Shown piece after piece: positions 32,558 through 41,263 of a DNA stretch of 64,000 nucleotides. The notes beneath the pieces are model-generated. The model had not been told where the DNA came from. It saw nothing but the letters and a program-made list of their open reading frames with translations, and made no database searches. This DNA comes from Candidatus Kaistella beijingensis. GTDB lineage: Bacteria > Bacteroidota > Bacteroidia > Flavobacteriales > Weeksellaceae. The DNA lies in NCBI RefSeq assembly GCF_020084865.1, contig NZ_CP071953.1, positions 2,604,001 to 2,668,000 on the forward strand, written 5' to 3'. The position numbers were made by a program, and so were the translations under genes. Position 1 is the stretch's first letter. The number at the start of each line of letters is the position of its first letter.

Positions 32558-33235
32558 ATGAGTGCAAAAAAAATTCTTTTAATTGATGATGAACAGGATA
32601 TTCTCGAAATCCTTTCCTACAATCTTGAAAAAGAAGGCTACGAAGTTTTCACCGCCAACAACGGCAACGAAGGCATCGAAAAGGCCAAACAAATTCTGCC
32701 TGATTTAATCCTTCTCGACGTAATGATGCCTGAAAAAGACGGAATCGAAACTTGTCAGGATTTACGCAAAATCAAAGAACTTCAGAAAACCTTAATCGTA
32801 TTTCTTTCGGCACGAAGCGAGGAATTTTCGCAACTTGCAGGTTTTCAGGCGGGTGCGAATGACTATATCGTGAAAATCATCAAACCAAAAGTCCTTATTT
32901 CTAAAGTTAATGCGCTTCTTCAACTCACTTCCCAAGTTTCAGATTCTTCTAAAAATATCGCGATCGGCGATTTGGTGATTGATAAAGACAACTTCCGTGT
33001 TACGAAAAGCGGACTGCAATTTCTGCTTCCCAAAAAAGAATTCGACCTGCTCTATTTATTGGCTTCCAATACCGACAAGGTTTTCAAGCGTGAAGAAATT
33101 TTAGAGAAAGTTTGGGGAAACGAGGTCATCGTTGGTGAAAGAACCATCGACGTACATATTAGGAGACTCCGCGAAAAATTGGGAATTCAATCCATTCAAA
33201 CTTTAAAAGGAATTGGTTACAAATTAGTTGTGTAA
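32558..33235 (+). CDS. OmpR/PhoB-family response regulator
   Basis: A 225-residue regulator. The receiver domain (1-120) has the acidic pair in LLIDDEQDILE, the phospho-acceptor Asp54 in LILLDVMMPEKDG, Ser84 in FLSARSEE, and Lys106 in DYIVKIIKP. The residue after Lys106 is Ile rather than the conserved Pro. A winged-helix DNA-binding domain fills residues 135-225 (LLPKKEFDLLYLLASN, GERTIDVHIRRLREKLG). The histidine kinase follows 36 bp downstream. PhoB-type function is inferred only from family similarity; the divergent TonB receptor is the likely target. Confidence 0.9.
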   Translation: MSAKKILLIDDEQDILEILSYNLEKEGYEVFTANNGNEGIEKAKQILPDLILLDVMMPEKDGIETCQDLRKIKELQKTLIVFLSARSEEFSQLAGFQAGANDYIVKIIKPKVLISKVNALLQLTSQVSDSSKNIAIGDLVIDKDNFRVTKSGLQFLLPKKEFDLLYLLASNTDKVFKREEILEKVWGNEVIVGERTIDVHIRRLREKLGIQSIQTLKGIGYKLVV

Positions 33236-33270
33236 CTTTGTGAATCCTGAAAACGATCGGGTTCGTTAAT

Positions 33271-34305
33271 ATGAAGTTTCAACGTCTCACTTTTTTTGCA
33301 TCCCTATTGTTAACGGCGGTCATGCTTTTGCTCGTCTATATTTTTGATACCGCAAAACACGAGTTCTCCGATTCGGAACGGCAATTTTTCTTGACATTGG
33401 GTATCAGCACTTTTTTGATGTTGGTTATCAATTATTTTGTCATCGATTTTCTTTTAAACTTTTATGGAAAAAGACAAATCAGGAAAATCTCGACGATTCT
33501 TCCAGAAGAACTTATTCACGAAGATGAACAAAGCCTAAACTTTCAGGAACTTGGCGCAAGAGTTTCTGAAATGAGCCAAAAAAACGCCACCGAAATCGAT
33601 ACGATGAAAGAAATGGAAACCTACCGAAAAGAATACATCGGAAATGTTTCCCACGAGATGAAAACACCGCTTTTTTCGATTCAGGGCTATGTAGAAACTT
33701 TGATGGATGGAGGTGTTGAAAATATTGCCATTCGCGACAAATATTTGGAAAGAATCGATAAATCGGTGGAAAGACTTTTGAATATTGTGAAAGATCTCGA
33801 CATGATCAACCAATTTGAAAGCGGCGAAATCACCTTAAATATCAGCAAATTCGACATCAATAATTTAATCAGAGAAATAATCGACTTGCTCGATTTGGAG
33901 GCGCAGAAAAAAAATTCCAAAGTAGTTTTGCAAAGTTCATCACCGCAAATTTTTGTCAATGCCGACAAACAGAAAATTTCGCAGGTTTTAATTAATTTGA
34001 TTTCCAATGCGATACATTATGCAAACCGCGAATTGGCAAAAATTACCGTGAAAACTTCAGTTATAAAAAACAAAATTTTAGTAGAAGTTGAAGACAACGG
34101 AATGGGTATAAAACCCGAAGCATTGCCAAGAATTTTTGAACGTTTTTACCGTGTAGAATCAAGCAGGAACAGAAACGACGGCGGTTCAGGTCTCGGTTTG
34201 GCGATTGTGAAACACATTATGGAGGCTCACAAAGAAAACATTTCTGTAGAAAGCGTATATTTGGAAGGAACCAAGTTTAGTTTCATGCTCGAAAAAGCAC
34301 TTTAA
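33271..34305 (+). CDS. PhoR-like sensor histidine kinase
   Basis: A 344-residue membrane kinase. Two hydrophobic segments lie in the first 65 residues (FFASLLLTAVMLLLVYIF, FFLTLGISTFLMLVINYFVIDFLLNF in parts), with almost no periplasmic loop, so the sensor is not a typical periplasmic PAS-type. The HisKA motif NVSHEMKTPLFSIQGYVETLM is near residue 127. The catalytic ATPase has the N box LINLISNAIHYA, the G1 box VEVEDNGMGIKPEALPRIFERFYR in parts, and GGSGLGLAIVKHIMEAH. It forms an operon with the upstream regulator. The signal is unknown. Confidence 0.9.
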   Translation: MKFQRLTFFASLLLTAVMLLLVYIFDTAKHEFSDSERQFFLTLGISTFLMLVINYFVIDFLLNFYGKRQIRKISTILPEELIHEDEQSLNFQELGARVSEMSQKNATEIDTMKEMETYRKEYIGNVSHEMKTPLFSIQGYVETLMDGGVENIAIRDKYLERIDKSVERLLNIVKDLDMINQFESGEITLNISKFDINNLIREIIDLLDLEAQKKNSKVVLQSSSPQIFVNADKQKISQVLINLISNAIHYANRELAKITVKTSVIKNKILVEVEDNGMGIKPEALPRIFERFYRVESSRNRNDGGSGLGLAIVKHIMEAHKENISVESVYLEGTKFSFMLEKAL

Positions 34306-34414
34306 ATTAACGTTAAAAATAACGGTACGACAAGTAAAAATTTGCGTTAAAACTTCAGTTGCTATTCGGCAAAATTTAGTAAAAACTTTTTTAACAAAAA
34401 CCCCCTCAAAATTT

Positions 34415-34444
34415 TTTGGTCAAATAGCAATTGTTATATATTTG
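34415..34444 (+). promoter_or_regulatory. Bacteroidota promoter TTTG-N18-TATATTTG
   Basis: TTTG at 34415-34418 and TATATTTG at 34437-34444 are 18 bp apart, close to the consensus 19-21. This is one of the clearest promoters in the window, for the acidic-tail gene at 34495. Confidence 0.55.
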
Positions 34445-34494
34445 CACCGAAAAGTAAATCTAAAAACTAACCTGCAAAAATTTTTAAAGTAAAA

Positions 34495-35079
34495 ATGGTT
34501 TATAAAATCCGCATCATTTTAGATACCAAAGACGATATTTTTAGAGACGTGGAAATCAAGGACAAGCAAAATCTTTGGAATCTGCATTTGGGAATCAAGA
34601 GTGCGTTTTCGCTTTTGGGCGAAGATTTGTCTTTGTTCAATATTTTGGATGAAGATGGAGTAGTTGTAAAGAGCGTCCCACTCGAAGATATGAGCGATGA
34701 TGGCGATGGCGAAATTATGAGCGATGTTTACCTCAACGAAGCTTTTGAAAAAGTGGGCGACAAAATCCACTTCCAATACGGTTTCATGGATTTGTGGGAA
34801 TTCTTTTGCGAATTGGTAGAAATTGTGGATGAAAAGCCTGCGGTGAATTATCCGATCACCGTTTTCCGTTTCGGAAATATGCCGCTGAAAGCACCAAGTA
34901 AATCAGGCGGAAAAAAATCAGCAAAAAATTCTACGATGGGAATTATGGATGATGATTTCGGAAATTTTGATGAAGATTTCAATTCAGGAAGTTTCGAGGA
35001 TGAAGACGATGAAAACTATGATGAGGAAGAAGACGACTTTGCAGATGACAACTTTGATGACGAGTTGGATGACGAATAA
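34495..35079 (+). CDS. pRiA4b ORF-3-like domain protein with acidic tail
   Basis: A 194-residue protein. Residues 1-130 match the plasmid pRiA4b ORF-3-like fold (MVYKIRIILDTKDDIFRDVEI, LWNLHLGIKSAFSLLGEDLS, GDKIHFQYGFMDLWEFFCELVE). A Lys/Ser linker (KAPSKSGGKKSAKNS) leads to a highly acidic tail from about 150 to the end (DDDFGNFDEDFNSG, then Asp/Glu-rich to DDELDDE). The domain's reaction is unknown. The acidic tail is low-complexity and probably disordered. Nothing nearby points to a plasmid. A palindromic terminator follows at 35150. Confidence 0.75.
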   Translation: MVYKIRIILDTKDDIFRDVEIKDKQNLWNLHLGIKSAFSLLGEDLSLFNILDEDGVVVKSVPLEDMSDDGDGEIMSDVYLNEAFEKVGDKIHFQYGFMDLWEFFCELVEIVDEKPAVNYPITVFRFGNMPLKAPSKSGGKKSAKNSTMGIMDDDFGNFDEDFNSGSFEDEDDENYDEEEDDFADDNFDDELDDE

Positions 35080-35149
35080 GTAGGAATTTGGAAGATGGAT
35101 GCAGGAAGTTGACAAAATTCTGTTCGAGAAATTCAATTAAAAATACATG

Positions 35150-35176
35150 AATCCCGAAGTTTTCGGGATTTTGTTT
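35150..35176 (+). terminator. Hairpin terminator
   Basis: AATCCCGAA (35150-35158) pairs with TTCGGGATT (35162-35170), followed by TTGTTT. It ends the acidic-tail gene. Confidence 0.65.
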
Positions 35177-35285
35177 GCTGTGACTTTTTGTGATTTAAAA
35201 ACTGTAGATTATAGAAGTCTTTTTTTACTTTATTTCTCCTTATTAATTCCAATAAAAATCAATAAATTTGCTACAAATCAGTACA

Positions 35286-36638
35286 ATGAAAAAAATTATT
35301 CTTTTAGCGATAATCGGTCTGGGAATTCTGTCCTGCACCACCCAAAAAACTACAAAAACCATGGATTTACCAAGCGAATGGAAACGAACCACAAATATTT
35401 ATGAAGTCAATGTAAGACAATATACGAAAGAAGCAACTTTCCGCGCTTTTGAAAAAGAAATGCCGCGTTTGAAAGAAATGGGCGTGAAAACATTGTGGTT
35501 TATGCCGATAACTCCAATTGCTCAAAAAAACAAGAAGGGAACTTTGGGAAGTCAGTACGCAGCACAAGATTACACCGCCATTAATCCCGAATTTGGTACG
35601 ATGGAAGATTTCAAGCATTTGGTGAATGAGGCGCACAAAATGGGTTTCAAAGTCATCATCGATTGGGTGGCGAATCACACCGGATGGGATCACGTTTGGA
35701 CGAAAACAAATCCTGATTTTTACTTGAAAGACCCGAAAACAAACGATTTCCAAATTGCATCAGGAATGGACGACATCATCGAACTCGATTATAAAAATCC
35801 TGCCATGAGAAACGCCATGATTGAAGCCATGAAATTTTGGGTTCGTGAAGCCAATATCGACGGATTTCGTTGCGATTTGGCGAGTTGGGTAGAAGTCGAT
35901 TTTTGGCAGGAGGCAAGACCGAAAGTGGAAACCTTGAAACCACTTTTTTGGCTCGGAGAATTCGATGAACTCGACAATCCTGAATACGGAAAAGTTTTCG
36001 ATGCAAGTTACATTTGGACTTGGATGCACAAAACTAAAGACTTCAACGAAGGCAAAATTTCTTTAGCCGACTTGAAAAACATTTTGATGAGATATTCTGC
36101 GATTGGAGACCATTCGATGAGAGCTTGGTTCACTTCGAACCACGACGAAAATACTTGGAACGGAACAGAATATGAAAAATACGGAATTTTCGCAAAACCT
36201 CTCGCCGTGTTTTCTGTGACTTGGAACGGTGTTCCGTTGATTTATAACGGTCAGGAACTTCCATTAAAAACAAAACGACTGGAATTTTTTGAGAAAGACC
36301 CAATTCCTTGGACAGGCAAAAATGAACTTCACGATTTCTATAAAACGTTGCTGAATTTAAAATCAAACAACTCAGCTTTGAGAGGCGGTGATCCTGCAGT
36401 AACGACTTATTTATTGAAAACTTCTGCAGATGATAAAATTTTAGCTTACCTCAGAAAAAATGGGAAAGACGAGGTTTTGACGGTGCTCAACATGTCGAAA
36501 GAAGCGGTAACTTTTAAACTTAATGATGAACATTTGAACGGCAGTTTCAAAAATGTTTTTGAAAAAACTTCACGTGATTTTTCTCAGGACAAAGGATTTG
36601 TGATGAAAGCGGGAGATTATTTGGTTTTTGAAAAATAA
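35286..36638 (+). CDS. GH13 alpha-amylase family lipoprotein
   Basis: A 450-residue glycoside hydrolase. The signal peptide MKKIILLAIIGLGILSC has the lipobox Cys at residue 17. GH13 regions follow: region I VIIDWVANHTGWDH near residue 125, region II GFRCDLASWVE with the nucleophile Asp, region III LFWLGEFDE with the acid Glu, and region IV TSNHDENTWNG with the transition-state Asp. All four are intact. It hydrolyses or rearranges alpha-glucans and is anchored in the envelope. The ATG at 35286 starts the signal peptide; a longer frame has no signal. A starch-binding-module esterase lies 4.6 kb away. Confidence 0.9.
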   Translation: MKKIILLAIIGLGILSCTTQKTTKTMDLPSEWKRTTNIYEVNVRQYTKEATFRAFEKEMPRLKEMGVKTLWFMPITPIAQKNKKGTLGSQYAAQDYTAINPEFGTMEDFKHLVNEAHKMGFKVIIDWVANHTGWDHVWTKTNPDFYLKDPKTNDFQIASGMDDIIELDYKNPAMRNAMIEAMKFWVREANIDGFRCDLASWVEVDFWQEARPKVETLKPLFWLGEFDELDNPEYGKVFDASYIWTWMHKTKDFNEGKISLADLKNILMRYSAIGDHSMRAWFTSNHDENTWNGTEYEKYGIFAKPLAVFSVTWNGVPLIYNGQELPLKTKRLEFFEKDPIPWTGKNELHDFYKTLLNLKSNNSALRGGDPAVTTYLLKTSADDKILAYLRKNGKDEVLTVLNMSKEAVTFKLNDEHLNGSFKNVFEKTSRDFSQDKGFVMKAGDYLVFEK

Positions 36639-36662
36639 AAATTTGCATTAAAAATTAAATCC

Positions 36663-36718
36663 GCATTATATGCAAAATCTGCGAGCGGAATTATTCACGC
36701 AGATTTTGCATATAATGC
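36663..36718. repeat. Perfect 21-bp inverted repeat with 14-nt loop
   Basis: The arms 36663-36683 and 36698-36718 are exactly complementary. The core words are GCATTATATGC and AAATCTGCG. The hairpin lies 25 bp past the GH13 stop and could act as its terminator-like structure, although no T-run follows. Confidence 0.85.
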
Positions 36719-36749
36719 AGATTTTATCGCACTTACTAAAATCAATGAA

Positions 36750-36798
36750 CGGGCTTTAGCCCGTTTTTTTGAACGTTCCATTCATTGGCTTTAGCCAA
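36750..36798 (+). repeat. REP hairpin pair (same family as RAYT-flanking REPs)
   Basis: CGGGCTTTAGCCCG at 36750-36763 and TTGGCTTTAGCCAA at 36785-36798 reproduce the REP pair next to the RAYT gene. The spacer between the two hairpins is 21 bp. The ATG of the next gene is 12 bp after the second hairpin. Confidence 0.85.
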
Positions 36799-36810
36799 AA
36801 CTTATTGAAA

Positions 36811-37251
36811 ATGAATAAACGGGAAATATTAAATTTCATTCAAAACATCCTCACCGAAAAAATCCAAAATCTTCAAAAACTGATCGAAGAAACCCGCGCT
36901 TCAAGCAACGACACAAAATCTTCGATGGGCGACAAATACGAAACGGGAAGGGAAATGCTGCAACAGGAAATCAATAATCTTCAAATTCAACTGAATGGGT
37001 TTTCGAACTCGATGAATATTTTGAAGAACATCAATCCTGTTCCGCATCAATCCGTAGGTTTGGGAAGTTTGGTCGAAACCGAAAAAGGGAAATTTTTTAT
37101 TGCGGTTTCTTTAGGAGAAATCGTTTTCGAAAAGGAAAAAATTTTTATTATTTCTGCTGAAAGTCCTTTAGCAAAAGCGATGCATGGATTGAAAAAAAAT
37201 GATATTTTTAGCATTAATAATGTCAATCAAGCCATCAAAAATGTTTGGTAG
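36811..37251 (+). CDS. GreA/GreB C-terminal-like protein
   Basis: A 146-residue protein. The N-terminus (MNKREILNFIQNILTEKIQN, RASSNDTKSSMGDKYETGREML) is a coiled-coil-like helix pair. QQEINNLQIQLNGFSNSMNI follows, then a beta-rich FKBP-like part (LGSLVETEKGKFFIAVSLGEI, ISAESPLAKAMHGLKKNDIF) that matches the C-terminal domain of GreA/GreB. Gre factors rescue backtracked RNA polymerase; the acidic tip residues of true GreA are not obvious here, so cleavage activity is doubtful. The start is the ATG at 36811, right after a REP hairpin. Confidence 0.65.
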   Translation: MNKREILNFIQNILTEKIQNLQKLIEETRASSNDTKSSMGDKYETGREMLQQEINNLQIQLNGFSNSMNILKNINPVPHQSVGLGSLVETEKGKFFIAVSLGEIVFEKEKIFIISAESPLAKAMHGLKKNDIFSINNVNQAIKNVW

Positions 37252-37271
37252 TTATTTTTGTTGATAGAATT

Positions 37272-37312
37272 TCTTTGTGATCATTCTGCAAAACTTTGTG
37301 ACTTTGTGTTTA
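37272..37312. repeat. Repeated CTTTGTGA words upstream of thyA
   Basis: CTTTGTGA or ACTTTGTG occurs three times in 40 bp (about 37273, 37293, 37301). Confidence 0.5.
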
Positions 37313-37374
37313 GGAAACCATATAAAAATTCCTTTAATTTGTAAGCATCATTTACCAATTATTTTTCATCAATC

Positions 37375-38169
37375 ATGCAAAACTACCTCGATTTACTCCA
37401 ACATATTTTAGACAATGGAACCGACAAGACAGACCGCACAGGAACGGGAACGAGAAGCGTTTTCGGTTATCAATTGCGTTATGATTTGTCGAAAGGTTTT
37501 CCTTTGGTAACCACTAAAAAGGTTCATTTAAAATCGATTATTTACGAATTGTTGTGGTTTTTGAAAGGCGACACCAATGTAAAATATTTGAATGACAACG
37601 GCGTCTCCATTTGGGACGAATGGAAAGACGAAAACGGCGATTTAGGTCCCGTTTACGGCGCGCAATGGCGAAGTTGGAAAGGCGCAGACGGAAAAGTCAT
37701 CGACCAAATTACGGAAGTGATCGAGCAAATCAAAAAAAATCCCGATTCCCGACGACTCATCGTTTCCGCATGGAATGTTGCTGAAATTCCAAACATGGCT
37801 TTAGCGCCGTGTCACGCGATGTTTCAGTTTTATGTTGCGGATGGAAAATTGTCGCTGCAGCTCTACCAAAGAAGTGCGGATGTTTTCTTGGGAGTTCCTT
37901 TCAATATTGCGAGTTATGCATTGCTTTTGATGATGGTTGCACAAGTTTGCAATTTGCAAGTGGGCGATTATGTGCACACTTTCGGCGATGTACATATTTA
38001 CAACAACCATTTCGAGCAGGTTCACAAACAGCTTTCAAGAACACCGAAAGCTTTACCAGCTATGAAACTCAATCCTGAAATAAAAGATATTTTCGATTTC
38101 GATTTTGAAGATTTCACGCTTGAAAATTACGAACCTTATCCGGGAATTAAGGCGCCGGTTGCGGTGTAG
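37375..38169 (+). CDS. thyA: Thymidylate synthase
   Basis: A 264-residue enzyme, the same length as E. coli ThyA. It methylates dUMP with methylene-tetrahydrofolate. Conserved text: [18 protein letters not shown] near residue 13, the catalytic Cys in [14 protein letters not shown] near residue 145, [24 protein letters not shown] near 160, and the C-terminal [13 protein letters not shown] that closes the active site. The gene is monocistronic. Dihydrofolate reductase is not in the window. The formate-tetrahydrofolate ligase at 55400 feeds the same folate pool. Confidence 0.95.
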   Translation: MQNYLDLLQHILDNGTDKTDRTGTGTRSVFGYQLRYDLSKGFPLVTTKKVHLKSIIYELLWFLKGDTNVKYLNDNGVSIWDEWKDENGDLGPVYGAQWRSWKGADGKVIDQITEVIEQIKKNPDSRRLIVSAWNVAEIPNMALAPCHAMFQFYVADGKLSLQLYQRSADVFLGVPFNIASYALLLMMVAQVCNLQVGDYVHTFGDVHIYNNHFEQVHKQLSRTPKALPAMKLNPEIKDIFDFDFEDFTLENYEPYPGIKAPVAV

Positions 38170-38345
38170 TGTCGTTTTCGGCTCGCGGCAATCATCTCTC
38201 AGCAAAATGAGGGTAGAAAAATAAAAAGGTGGAAATTATTTTATTTGAAGTACTTTTTTGATTTGTTATTGATAAGCCGAAAGCTGATTGCTGAAAGCTA
38301 ATAAGTATATGTAACTTTCCCTCAAAAATCACTACCAATTCACCA

Positions 38346-38567
38346 ATGAAATCATTAAAAATCAATCTCGAAGAAAACGCCAATTTCGAAAAGTTAACCG
38401 AACTTTTATTGATTATTAAAGGTGTAAAATCCATTGAAATCATTGACGATTCCAATTCGGAAAGCGATTTGAAAAAAGCGGTCGACAAAAGCAAAGAACA
38501 GCTAAAAAGCGGCGACTACGAATCTTTCGTTAACGACTTGTTCGAAACATTTTTAAATAAAAAGTAA
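38346..38567 (+). CDS. Small hypothetical protein (73 residues)
   Basis: MKSLKINLEENANFEKLTEL is followed by LLIIKGVKSIEIIDDSNSESDL and KKAVDKSKEQLKSGDYESFVNDLF. The mix of beta-like and helical, charge-rich sequence is similar in style to small antitoxin or DUF2683 proteins, but no family can be fixed. There is no toxin-like neighbour: thyA lies upstream and an aminopeptidase gene downstream. The frame has good flavobacterial codon use and an ATG start. Confidence 0.5.
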   Translation: MKSLKINLEENANFEKLTELLLIIKGVKSIEIIDDSNSESDLKKAVDKSKEQLKSGDYESFVNDLFETFLNKK

Positions 38568-38696
38568 ATTATATATTCTCAAATCTGATTATTTTCTATA
38601 TTAGAAATATTAATTTTCGCCTTCATGAATAAAGTCTTTATAATTTCTTGTTAGAGATTGTGGTAGAAATCAAATTTAAAAATCTTTAAAAATAAT

Positions 38697-41207
38697 ATGA
38701 AAAAACTCCTTATTTCAGTTTCACTCCTCGGAATTCTTTTTTCAGGAAATGTATTTGCTCAAACCGAAACTTCCGGCAGAACCGAAGTGTACAGAGCTAC
38801 CCACACCAAAATGACGGAACTGAAACACACCAAACTCAAAGTAAATTTCGATTACCAAAAAGAACAGATGAACGGTGAAGAATGGTTGACTGCATCGCCG
38901 TACTTTTACCCCACAGATTCACTTGTTTTGAATGCAAAAGCAATGTTGATTCACGAAGTTTCTTTGGATAAAGGTGGTTCTAAAACTCCGTTGAAATACG
39001 ATTACAAAGACGATATGCTGAAAATTAATCTTGATAAAACCTACAACAGAAATCAAGATTACACAGTTTACATCAAATATACAGCACGTCCGAATGAAGT
39101 GACACAGAAAGGAAGTGCAGCAATATCCGAAGCGAAAGGACTTTATTTCATTAATCCTCAAGGAAAAGAAGAAGGAAAACCTACCCAAATTTGGACACAG
39201 GGAGAAACCGAAGCCAGTTCGGCTTGGTTTCCAACCATCGACAAACCCAATCAGAAAACCACTCAGGAAATTTACATGACCGTTCCTGATAAATATGTGA
39301 CTTTATCCAACGGAATTTTAAAAGAGTCGAAAAACGAGGGAAATAATCTCCGCACCGATCATTGGGTGATGGATAAAAAACATGCACCGTACTTATTTTT
39401 TATGGGAGTTGGCGAATACGCAATCGTGAAAGACAAATGGAGAAATATTCCCGTAGATTATTATGTGGAAAAGGAGTATGAACCTTATGCAAAACAAATT
39501 TTTGGCAATACGCCGGAAATGATTGAATTTTTCTCAAAAAGATTGAATTACGATTATCCTTGGTCAAAATATTCCCAAATTACAGGTGCAGATTACGTTT
39601 CGGGAGCGATGGAAAACACGACTGCAACACTTCATTCCGACGCAGCGCAACAAAAACCGGGCGATTTAATTGATGAAAACCGATGGGAAGATGTGATTTC
39701 CCACGAACTTTTTCACCATTGGTTCGGGGATTTGGTAACGGCGGAATCTTGGTCGAATTTAACGGTGAACGAATCTTTTGCGAACTATTCGGAATATTTG
39801 TGGAACGAATACAAATACGGAAAAGATTTTGCCGATTATACTTTAATGAAAGCTTCGGAAGGATATTTCCGCGATCCATCGAATGTTTCCAAAGATTTGG
39901 TGAGGTTTAACTATCATTCCAGAGAAGATATGTTCGATGGTGTTTCTTACAACAAAGGCGGCTCTATTCTTCACATGCTTCGAAATTATTTGGGTGATGA
40001 CGCCTTTTTTTCAGGTTTAAATGATTATCTAAAAACCAACGAATACGGAACCGGAGAAGCGCAACAACTACGATTATCATTGGAAAAAATTTCGGGTAAA
40101 GATTTGAATTGGTTCTTTAATCAGTGGTATTACGGAAAAGGTCATCCGAAAATTTCCTATACTTCTACATTTGAGCCTGTTAAAAAACAAGTTACCGTTA
40201 CAATCAATCAAACTCAGATTGGGGAAAATTTTCAGTTTCCAATGGCGATTGATGTTTTTGAAAACGGAAAAGCGACGAGACAAAATGTTTGGGTTTCTGC
40301 CAAAGAAAAGAACAACTTCACGTTTCCTCTTTCCAAAACGCCCGATTTAATCAATATCAATGCAGACGGAACTTTATTGGCGGAGTTTACCGAAAAGAAA
40401 ACACCTGAACAATATTTCATGCAATATTCCGGTTCGAAAGAATTTTTGAGCCGTTTTAAAGCGGTAGAAAATGCTTCCGAAAATGCTTCAAAAAACGCAA
40501 CTTCATTGAAAACTTTGGTTGCAGCTTTAAAAGACCAGAATTTCAGAATCAGAATGAAAGCCTTGAGCGGATTAGATTTGTCAAAACCTGACCAACAAAA
40601 ACTGGCACTTGCTGAAGTGGAGAAAATGGCTTCAAACGACCCGAAGACTTTGGTTCAATCCTCTGCAATTACGGCTTTAGCGAAAACCAAAGACAAAAAA
40701 TATCTTCCGCTTTTCGATAAGGGAATGGGTGCGGTTTCTAATTCTGTGAAAGCTTCTTCACTGGCTGCAATCGGAGCAATCGATCCTGCAAAAGTGGCGT
40801 CTTTGGCTGATAAAATTGATTTGGAAGGAGCAAGTGACGATTTAATTGCAGAACTTTTACCGATCATCGTAAAAAATAAAATTGAAAAACAAATGCCTGC
40901 AATTGCACAAACCGCAGCATTTTATCCGTTTTTGAAATTCCAAAATCCAACTTTGGGAGCAGCTGCGGAAGACGGCTTTAATTGGATTATGAGTTCCGAT
41001 AACCTGAAGGCTACTCAAAACGTGACCAAGGTTTTAACGCAGGTAAAAGGACAGATTGGCGAGAATCCGCAAGCAAAAATGATGATTGTGCAAATCCTGA
41101 AAGACGGGCTTGCCAAAAAAATGCAGGTGTTGAAGGCAAATCCATCAAGTACAACCATTAATCAGCAGATTGATGCGATTAATAAGGCGATTGAAGCGTA
41201 TAAATAA
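38697..41207 (+). CDS. M1 family metallo-aminopeptidase with HEAT-like C-terminus
   Basis: An 836-residue secreted enzyme. Residues 1-21 are a signal peptide (LLISVSLLGILFSGNVFAQ). The M1 substrate motif SGAMENTT is near residue 302. The zinc site HELFHHWFGDLVTAESWSN near residue 335 ends with the second Glu in LTVNESFANYSE, giving HExxH-x18-E. A C-terminal helical region (about 580-836) with repeating Ala/Lys pairs, such as LVQSSAITALAKTKDKKYLPLF, resembles HEAT repeats. It removes N-terminal amino acids from peptides in the periplasm or outside the cell. All catalytic residues are present. Confidence 0.92.
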   Translation: MKKLLISVSLLGILFSGNVFAQTETSGRTEVYRATHTKMTELKHTKLKVNFDYQKEQMNGEEWLTASPYFYPTDSLVLNAKAMLIHEVSLDKGGSKTPLKYDYKDDMLKINLDKTYNRNQDYTVYIKYTARPNEVTQKGSAAISEAKGLYFINPQGKEEGKPTQIWTQGETEASSAWFPTIDKPNQKTTQEIYMTVPDKYVTLSNGILKESKNEGNNLRTDHWVMDKKHAPYLFFMGVGEYAIVKDKWRNIPVDYYVEKEYEPYAKQIFGNTPEMIEFFSKRLNYDYPWSKYSQITGADYVSGAMENTTATLHSDAAQQKPGDLIDENRWEDVISHELFHHWFGDLVTAESWSNLTVNESFANYSEYLWNEYKYGKDFADYTLMKASEGYFRDPSNVSKDLVRFNYHSREDMFDGVSYNKGGSILHMLRNYLGDDAFFSGLNDYLKTNEYGTGEAQQLRLSLEKISGKDLNWFFNQWYYGKGHPKISYTSTFEPVKKQVTVTINQTQIGENFQFPMAIDVFENGKATRQNVWVSAKEKNNFTFPLSKTPDLININADGTLLAEFTEKKTPEQYFMQYSGSKEFLSRFKAVENASENASKNATSLKTLVAALKDQNFRIRMKALSGLDLSKPDQQKLALAEVEKMASNDPKTLVQSSAITALAKTKDKKYLPLFDKGMGAVSNSVKASSLAAIGAIDPAKVASLADKIDLEGASDDLIAELLPIIVKNKIEKQMPAIAQTAAFYPFLKFQNPTLGAAAEDGFNWIMSSDNLKATQNVTKVLTQVKGQIGENPQAKMMIVQILKDGLAKKMQVLKANPSSTTINQQIDAINKAIEAYK

Positions 41208-41224
41208 TCGAGCTATCATTATAA

Positions 41225-41258
41225 AAAAAATCGCAGCCGTTCAAAGCTGCGATTTTTT
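41225..41258. terminator. Bidirectional terminator between convergent genes
   Basis: AAAAAATCGCAGC (41225-41237) pairs with GCTGCGATTTTTT (41246-41258) around an 8-nt loop, serving both the aminopeptidase (+) and the esterase (-). Confidence 0.85.
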
Positions 41259-41263
41259 ATTTA

